In this document: piece after piece, positions 5,841-10,643 of the stretch
Position numbering within the stretch: the first letter of the stretch is position 1
Layout of the letters: every line of letters begins with the position of its first letter
Origin: Candidatus Glassiibacteriota bacterium
Lineage (GTDB): Bacteria > Gemmatimonadota > Glassbacteria > GWA2-58-10
Direction of reading: 5' to 3'
Assembly (NCBI GenBank): GCA_016934095.1
Contig: JAFGTO010000577.1
Span: 1 to 10,643, forward strand
DNA: 10,643 nt
Notes under the pieces: model-generated
Seen by the model: only the letters and a program-made list of their open reading frames with translations
What the model was told of the DNA's origin: nothing
Database searches by the model: none
Translations under genes and position numbers: made by a program

Positions 5841-7439
5841 ATGCGAGCCTTGATTGTGTGGTCGGTCCTTATTCTCTCTGCAACAGGCCGGGTGCCGGCC
5901 GCTGAGCCGGCGGATGCGGCCTTGAGCCTGAAAGCCGAGCTGAAGGGCAAGACCTTTTTTCTCAGGGAGTCTTACAACACCTCGCCCAAGGTATATTGCT
6001 ACTCGTCGGTGAACAGGACCTGCTACGAGCACCGGAAAAGCAGGCTGTTCCCGTTAAACCGGCCAGAGCAGGTGGTGATAACCGATGTCGGGGCGACCCC
6101 GCAGGGCGCAGACAATTCCTTGACAGTCAGTTTTCAGCACAGGTACCTGGGCAGCGGCAGCATCAGGGTCTATAACCTGGGAAGCTCCGGGCCCGAGATC
6201 CTGGAGAATTTCCGGCGAGCGTTCGAGCTGGCTTTCTCGGAGGGCCCGGATGACGGGTTCGCGCCCTTTGTCGGTAACGTGCAGAGCAAGCTGCTGCATT
6301 ACATCGGCTGTAACCATTTGCCTGGAAAGGACGACCAGGAGGTTTTCGCCGATGTCGAGGAGGCCGAGAGGCAGGGCTATCACAGGTGCAACATCTGTTT
6401 CATGAGCACCAGCCGGATGCCGAACTACAACCTGGAAATGATACTGGGCCAGAAAGTGGCGGCCGAGGCCCGTTATTTTTATCCGTTGAGCGACAACAAA
6501 GCTCTCAACCAGAAGCTGGGCCGGGTAGGCTCGGTTGTTTTAGCCGGCTGGCCGACCCCGCTGCGTGGCTACAAGTATGCTTTCCAGGTCCTTGAATCGG
6601 ACCAGCTCAGGGCGATTGCCTGCCCCGGCGGAACGGTTTTTGTCGCAACCGGGATGCTGGAGGCCCTGGAGACCGACAGCGAGCTGGAAGCGCTGCTGGC
6701 CCGTGAGATCGCACACATCGAACGCAGGCACGGCTGGAGAGAATATAAAAAAGGCAAAACGGCCGCCTTCTGGAAGTCGGTGGCCAAGTTCGCGGTGGGC
6801 ACCACGGTCGGCCCCATCGCCAGGGAGGTCCCCGCAGGCCTGTTCAGCAACATCCTGTCGTCTTTCTCCTCGATGGCTGCCCAGATAGTCCTGGCCGGAT
6901 ACTCGAGGGAATACGAGCAGGAAGCGGATTTTTATGCGGTCTCCTATTTGATGGAGCGCGATCAAAGACAGGCCATGTACAGCCTCCTGCAGAAGCTGCA
7001 GTATTATTCCGGCGTGCAGGGCGTCGTCTCCGAGCGGATAAAAGTCTTCGCCAGGTACCCGAATATCGACCAGAGGCTCAGCGCTGTCCGCAGTGTTGCG
7101 CTGAGGAAATTCCCTGCCGACCTGGTCTTTTCCGGATACGATGCCTCCGGCGAGGTAATGGCCCAGATACAGTTCGATTCCCAGTGCCTGGCATCCGATG
7201 GTTATAAATTGTTCGCCAGGATCTCCACTACCTCCGCACTGGGCAAGGAACAGAAAATAAAGAGGATCGGGATAGTGAGCGGGGGCAGGGAATACCGGCT
7301 GGAGAACCGGGAGAATGTCGTGATTTTCCCCAATGATGAAGTCGGCTGCGCTTTCGAGGCCCGGGTGCCTGCGCTGATCGACAGTATAGACCGGGTCGTG
7401 CTGAAACTGGGTGAGGTTTCTGCCTGGAAAAGGCAGTGA
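5841..7439 (+). CDS. Exported M48-type metallopeptidase homologue with altered zinc motif
   Basis: The 532-residue product starts at ATG 5841, chosen for the AAGGA at 5828-5832 (8-base spacing) and a signal peptide at residues 1-21 (MRALIVWSVLILSATG, cut near PAA). In-frame starts upstream (ATG 5817, TTG 5763) have weaker sites. Residues about 22-145 are an unrecognised N-terminal domain. Residues 153-186 carry a Cys/His pattern (His153, Cys157, Cys183, Cys186) with the text EEAERQGYHRCNIC, resembling the Ada-like metal-binding module seen as EAxxxGYRPCxxC. Residues about 222-420 are an M48 domain: CPGGTVFVATGMLEAL, then the helix expected to carry HEXXH, then EYEQEADFYAVSYL with the third zinc ligand Glu361. 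The helix reads LLAREIAHIERRHG, so the first zinc His is Arg288, while Glu289 and His292 remain. A C-terminal beta-rich domain of about 100 residues follows. M48 enzymes of this type (BepA/YfgC, LoiP) do outer-membrane quality control. With Arg288 this one may be inactive, or bind zinc differently. Confidence 0.85.
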   Translation: MRALIVWSVLILSATGRVPAAEPADAALSLKAELKGKTFFLRESYNTSPKVYCYSSVNRTCYEHRKSRLFPLNRPEQVVITDVGATPQGADNSLTVSFQHRYLGSGSIRVYNLGSSGPEILENFRRAFELAFSEGPDDGFAPFVGNVQSKLLHYIGCNHLPGKDDQEVFADVEEAERQGYHRCNICFMSTSRMPNYNLEMILGQKVAAEARYFYPLSDNKALNQKLGRVGSVVLAGWPTPLRGYKYAFQVLESDQLRAIACPGGTVFVATGMLEALETDSELEALLAREIAHIERRHGWREYKKGKTAAFWKSVAKFAVGTTVGPIAREVPAGLFSNILSSFSSMAAQIVLAGYSREYEQEADFYAVSYLMERDQRQAMYSLLQKLQYYSGVQGVVSERIKVFARYPNIDQRLSAVRSVALRKFPADLVFSGYDASGEVMAQIQFDSQCLASDGYKLFARISTTSALGKEQKIKRIGIVSGGREYRLENRENVVIFPNDEVGCAFEARVPALIDSIDRVVLKLGEVSAWKRQ

Positions 7440-7523
7440 GCCGGGAGGCTGAGAGGGCAACAACCGCTGCAGCAGGTCCGTTTTCTGATATTACAGGGAT
7501 ATACGGAACTCAGTTCGGGTGAG

Positions 7524-10430
7524 ATGATGGAGAGATTCAAGAGACTGCTTCCGCGGGAGATTGCGGGCCTGGCCTGTTTCGACCTGCCGACCAGGCTGCT
7601 CTATTCTTCGGATGCCAGTATTTACGAGATAATTCCGGCCGGGGTGGTGTTCCCCAGGGATGAGCGGGACCTGCTGCGCACCATGGAGCTGGCGGCCGGT
7701 GAGGGCTTGACGATCATTCCGCGCGGCGGGGGCAGCGGCCTGGCAGGCGAAGCGCTGGGCTCCGGCATCGTTGTCGAGTTCAGCCGCTTCATGAACCGGG
7801 TCGTCTCGGTGGACAGCGACGGCGAGCTGGTAACAGTGCAGCCGGGAGTAGTTCTCGACTGCCTGAACGAGCGGCTCGCCCCGCTGGGCCGGATGATCGG
7901 CCCGGACCCTTCCAGCTCGGGCAGGTGCACGGTCGGCGGGATGGTGGGCAACGATGCCACCGGGGCCAGGTCGATAATCTACGGGCACACCCGCGACCAC
8001 GTGAAGTGGCTGGACGTGGTGCTCGCCGATGGGACCCCGGCCCGCTTCGAGCCGGTGCCGCTCGAGCGGCTCGGGTCGAAACACGCTCCGGGGATCGAGG
8101 CGGAGGTGTATGCCGAGATTCCCGGACTGCTGGCCGCGAGCGCCGGGCCGGTGGCCGCGGACAGGCCCCGCACCGGAAGGGACCGCAGCGGCTACAACCT
8201 GGCCGGTGCCCTCGAGAACGGCCGTTTCCACCCCCACCGCCTGGTTACCGGCTCCGAGGGCTCGCTGGCCGTGATCGGCGGTATCTGCCTGTCCACGGTC
8301 AGGCGGCCCGCCTTCAGGCAGGTGATCGCCCTCTACTTCCGCGAGCTGCTCCAGGCCACCGACTCCCTGGTCCCCCTGATGCGGCACGGCCCTTCCGCAG
8401 TCGAGCTGATCGACAAGCTGATGATCGGACTGGCCCAGGATGCCAGGCCGGAGTACAAGGACCTCCTGCCCGCCGGTGTCGGGGCCTGCCTGCTGGTCGA
8501 GTGCGTGGGCGATACCCGCGAGGAGGCGGAAGGCGGGATCGAAAGGATCAGGCGGGATATAGTGGGAAACGGCAAACTGGCTTTCGGCGGCCGTATCCCC
8601 GCCGGCCCGCAGGAGACCGCGGTCATCTGGGACTTGCGCAAGGCCGGGGTGCCCCTGCTCTACAGGCGGCCCGGGCCTGAGCAGCCGGTCCCCTTTATCG
8701 AGGATGCGGCTGTGCCGCTGGAGGAGCTCTCGAGCTATGTCAGGAAGATCTCGGCGATTTTCCGGCGGCATGGCCTGACTGCCGCATTCTACGGGCACGC
8801 CGGCGGGGGAGAGCTGCATATCAGGCCGTACCTGGACCTGCGGCAGGAAAGGCAAATCGACCTGATGCAGGAGATCGCCGCGGAAGTCTGCGACCTGGTG
8901 GCCGGGCTGGGCGGCACCCTGAGCGGCGAGCACGGCGAGGGGCTGGTGCGCAGCCAGTTTATCAGCCGCCTGCGGCCGAATGCCTACCCTGTTTACCGGG
9001 AGGTAAAGAGGATCTTCGACCCGGACCGGCGGCTCAACCCGGACAAGATCATTACCGATGACAGCCGGCTGATGGGCAGGAACCTGCGTTTCGGCAGGCC
9101 TTACCGGGCACGGCCGCCCAGGCTGCGGTTCAACTACCACAGCCAGCCCTACGCCGAGATAGTGGAGCGCTGTAACGGGTGCGGCGACTGCCGGAGCCTG
9201 GTGCAGTATTCGATGTGCCCGGTGTTCAAGGCCACCGGCCTGGAGGCAGCCAGCCCGCGGGCCAAGGCCAACCTGCTGCGGCACCTGCTCTACGGCAGGG
9301 TCGGGGAGCGGGGCGAGTTCAGCCGGGCCCTGAAAGAGGTCTACGACTACTGTATCGGCTGCGGCATGTGCGCCGTGGAGTGCCCCTCCGGCGTGGACAT
9401 CCCCCGGCTGATGATGGAGGCCAAGGTGCGGTATGCCGGGAAATACGGCCTGGGCCCGGGCGAGCTGCTCCTGTCGGAGGCAGACCTGGTGTCCGCCGTG
9501 GCGAGCCGGCTGGCTCCCCTGGCCAACCTGGTCAACCGCAGCCGTGCGGCCCGCCTGCTGATGGAATGGACCACCGGGATCGACCGCAGGCGGCGGCTGC
9601 CCCCGTTCCGCTTTCCCCGCAGGCTCAGGCCCGGGAAGCCTTCCGCTGCAGCCGGCGAGCGGCCGCGGGTGGCGCTGTTCCGCGACCTGTTCGCCTGCTA
9701 CAACGACCCCTCGCTGGCCCAGGCCGTGGCGGACCTGCTGGCCGAGGCCGCCGGGGCGGAGGTGGTGGTGCCGGAGCTCGGCTCCTGCGGGATCACGGCC
9801 ATGGCGTACGGCAACCGGGCCAGCGCTTTCAGGCTGGTCGAAAAGAACCTGGACACCCTGGCCGGGCTGGTAGACCAGGGATACGCCGTGGTGAGCCAGG
9901 AGCCTACCTCGGTGCTGACCCTGCGCCGCGAGTACCCGGGCTGGACCGCCTCGCCAGGGGCCGAAAAGGTGGCGCGGAACACTTTCGAGCTTTTCGAGTA
10001 CCTCTGCCTGCTCGAGGACCAGGGGAAGCTCAAGCCCATGCCGGACAGGGCGCGGCTGGAGATGAAGCTGGTCTACCACGCGCCCTGCCACCTGAAAGCC
10101 CTGCAGGTCGGCAGGCCCTCGCACCGGTTCCTGGCGCGCATCGCCGGGCTGGAGCTGGTGGACAGCCGGGCCGCCTGCTGCGGCATCGCCGGCACTTTCG
10201 GCCTGAAAGCCGCGGACCGCGACCTCTCGCTGCGCATGGGCGCGGGGATTTTCGAGAAGCTGGAAGGGGAGGGAGTGGACGGGGGCCTGAGCGAGTGCAG
10301 CACCTGCCGCATGCAGATGGAGCACCAGGGCAGCGCTACCTATCATCCTGCCGAGCTGCTGGCCCACTGTTACGGGATCATGACCTTGGAGAAGCGCCGG
10401 GGTCTTGACAGCCGGGGAAGAGTGTATTAG
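7524..10430 (+). CDS. Fused FAD/Fe-S D-2-hydroxyacid dehydrogenase
   Basis: The 968-residue product joins a GlcD-like flavoprotein to a GlcF-like Fe-S protein, as in E. coli YdiJ (about 1,000 residues). The FAD-binding PCMH domain is at about 30-230, with PRGGGSGLAG (66-75) and the GPDPSSSGRCTVGG segment. The FAD-oxidase C-terminal domain is at about 250-515, with YGHAGGGELHIRP (His425, His432), SGEHGEG (His470) and FDPDRRLNPDKI. Two 4Fe-4S motifs follow: Cys550-x2-Cys553-x2-Cys556-x8-Cys565-Pro, and Cys610-x2-Cys613-x2-Cys616-x3-Cys620-Pro. The C-terminal heterodisulfide-reductase-like part has Cys855 in APCHLKAL, Cys885-Cys886-Gly, and Cys925-x2-Cys928; its first half has SCG at 754-756 where CCG is usual. 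It should oxidise a D-2-hydroxyacid (lactate, glycolate or 2-hydroxyglutarate) and pass electrons to quinone or a partner. The sequence does not tell the substrate. It begins 84 bases after the M48-like gene. The ATG at 7527 is an equal alternative start; no strong ribosome site separates them. Confidence 0.93.
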   Translation: MMERFKRLLPREIAGLACFDLPTRLLYSSDASIYEIIPAGVVFPRDERDLLRTMELAAGEGLTIIPRGGGSGLAGEALGSGIVVEFSRFMNRVVSVDSDGELVTVQPGVVLDCLNERLAPLGRMIGPDPSSSGRCTVGGMVGNDATGARSIIYGHTRDHVKWLDVVLADGTPARFEPVPLERLGSKHAPGIEAEVYAEIPGLLAASAGPVAADRPRTGRDRSGYNLAGALENGRFHPHRLVTGSEGSLAVIGGICLSTVRRPAFRQVIALYFRELLQATDSLVPLMRHGPSAVELIDKLMIGLAQDARPEYKDLLPAGVGACLLVECVGDTREEAEGGIERIRRDIVGNGKLAFGGRIPAGPQETAVIWDLRKAGVPLLYRRPGPEQPVPFIEDAAVPLEELSSYVRKISAIFRRHGLTAAFYGHAGGGELHIRPYLDLRQERQIDLMQEIAAEVCDLVAGLGGTLSGEHGEGLVRSQFISRLRPNAYPVYREVKRIFDPDRRLNPDKIITDDSRLMGRNLRFGRPYRARPPRLRFNYHSQPYAEIVERCNGCGDCRSLVQYSMCPVFKATGLEAASPRAKANLLRHLLYGRVGERGEFSRALKEVYDYCIGCGMCAVECPSGVDIPRLMMEAKVRYAGKYGLGPGELLLSEADLVSAVASRLAPLANLVNRSRAARLLMEWTTGIDRRRRLPPFRFPRRLRPGKPSAAAGERPRVALFRDLFACYNDPSLAQAVADLLAEAAGAEVVVPELGSCGITAMAYGNRASAFRLVEKNLDTLAGLVDQGYAVVSQEPTSVLTLRREYPGWTASPGAEKVARNTFELFEYLCLLEDQGKLKPMPDRARLEMKLVYHAPCHLKALQVGRPSHRFLARIAGLELVDSRAACCGIAGTFGLKAADRDLSLRMGAGIFEKLEGEGVDGGLSECSTCRMQMEHQGSATYHPAELLAHCYGIMTLEKRRGLDSRGRVY

Positions 10431-10433
10431 ATT
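10405..10433 (+). promoter_or_regulatory. Sigma70-type promoter of the tRNA-Glu gene, inside the dehydrogenase 3' end
   Basis: TTGACA (10405-10410), a 17-base spacer and TAGATT (10428-10433) form a good promoter; the -10 matches 4 of 6 positions, including the key first, second and last. The stop codon TAG of the dehydrogenase (10428-10430) is the first half of the -10 box. Transcription would start near 10440, about 18 bases before the tRNA. Confidence 0.65.
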
Positions 10434-10457
10434 ACTCAGGTGTACTGACCGGAAAAA

Positions 10458-10533
10458 GGCCCCTTCGTCTAGTGGCCTAGGACGTATGGTTCTCAGCCAT
10501 AAAACAGGGGTTCGATTCCCCTAGGGGCTACCA
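10458..10533 (+). tRNA. tRNA-Glu (anticodon CTC), CCA encoded
   Basis: The full cloverleaf can be drawn. The acceptor stem pairs 10458-10464 with 10523-10529. The D arm is GTCT...GGAC (10467-10483), very like other bacterial tRNA-Glu genes. The anticodon stem TATGG/CCATA holds the loop TTCTCAG, with anticodon CTC at 10492-10494, which reads GAG (Glu). The T arm AGGGG-TTCGATT-CCCCT spans 10506-10522. The discriminator is A10530 and the CCA end (10531-10533) is encoded. The first acceptor pair is a G-U (G10458 with T10529) rather than the usual G-C. The tRNA has its own probable promoter upstream and a terminator directly downstream, so it appears to be a single-gene unit. As a CTC isoacceptor, it implies a separate TTC tRNA-Glu elsewhere to read GAA. 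Confidence 0.96.
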
Positions 10534-10537
10534 GATC

Positions 10538-10569
10538 AAGACCCGCCCGACCCAGGCGGGTCTTTTTTT
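10538..10569 (+). terminator. Intrinsic terminator of the tRNA-Glu gene
   Basis: A perfect 10-base stem (10538-10547 with 10555-10564) closes a 7-base loop and runs into seven T (10563-10569). It lies 4 bases after the CCA end, so it ends the tRNA transcript. The last 74 bases of the window (10570-10643) show no feature. Confidence 0.93.
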
Positions 10570-10643
10570 ATGGTGGTGCGCCCGGCAGGGTGGCCGGCCG
10601 GCGAATGGCGCTGAGCGCTGCTGCAAATGTCAACGGCTCAAAA

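Noticed and set aside
7491..10367. 958-codon open frame antisense to the dehydrogenase
   Set aside because: The plus strand encodes a full, motif-rich FAD/Fe-S enzyme. The antisense frame is low-complexity (rich in Gly, Ala, Gln, His) and is a by-product of GC-rich codon use.
10458..10569. tRNA as an integration site for a mobile element
   Set aside because: No integrase, no direct repeat of the tRNA 3' end and no accessory genes are visible. The window ends soon after the tRNA, so only the nearby sequence could be judged.

Overview
The window is gene-dense, GC-rich bacterial chromosomal DNA with seven protein genes (one cut by the left edge), one tRNA and two clear intrinsic terminators. 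Several products carry Sec-type signal peptides, and one looks like a TonB C-terminal-type domain protein. Together these suggest a Gram-negative, probably uncultured bacterium. Nothing in the sequence fixes the phylum, and I do not assign one. No phage, transposase, CRISPR or plasmid genes are seen.

Layout, left to right. Positions 1-834 (minus) encode a secreted protein with a TonB_C-like segment, read from a good promoter at 875-903. A 328-base divergent intergenic region follows. Next come three plus-strand genes that probably form one unit: an exported M3B oligoendopeptidase F (1163-3064), ribose-5-phosphate isomerase B (3123-3569) and serine hydroxymethyltransferase (3626-4870). They end at a strong stem-loop (4898-4930) that also serves the convergent small membrane protein gene at 4959-5186. 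A 654-base non-coding stretch (5187-5840) then holds a set of nested inverted repeats (5323-5530) and a probable structured leader. It precedes an exported M48-type protein (5841-7439) whose HEXXH motif reads REXXH and which carries an extra Cys/His metal-binding-like domain. A large fused FAD/Fe-S 2-hydroxyacid dehydrogenase (7524-10430) follows. The tRNA-Glu(CTC) gene (10458-10533) has its probable promoter inside the end of the dehydrogenase gene and is closed by its own terminator.

How the genes fit together: RpiB and GlyA are core carbon and one-carbon metabolism. The dehydrogenase would oxidise a D-2-hydroxyacid and pass electrons through two Fe-S clusters to the respiratory chain. The M3 peptidase, the M48-like protein and the TonB_C-like protein are envelope or periplasmic. 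I see no single multi-gene novel system. The points most worth a second look are the REXXH M48 protein with its added metal-binding-like domain and the inverted-repeat cluster at 5323-5530.
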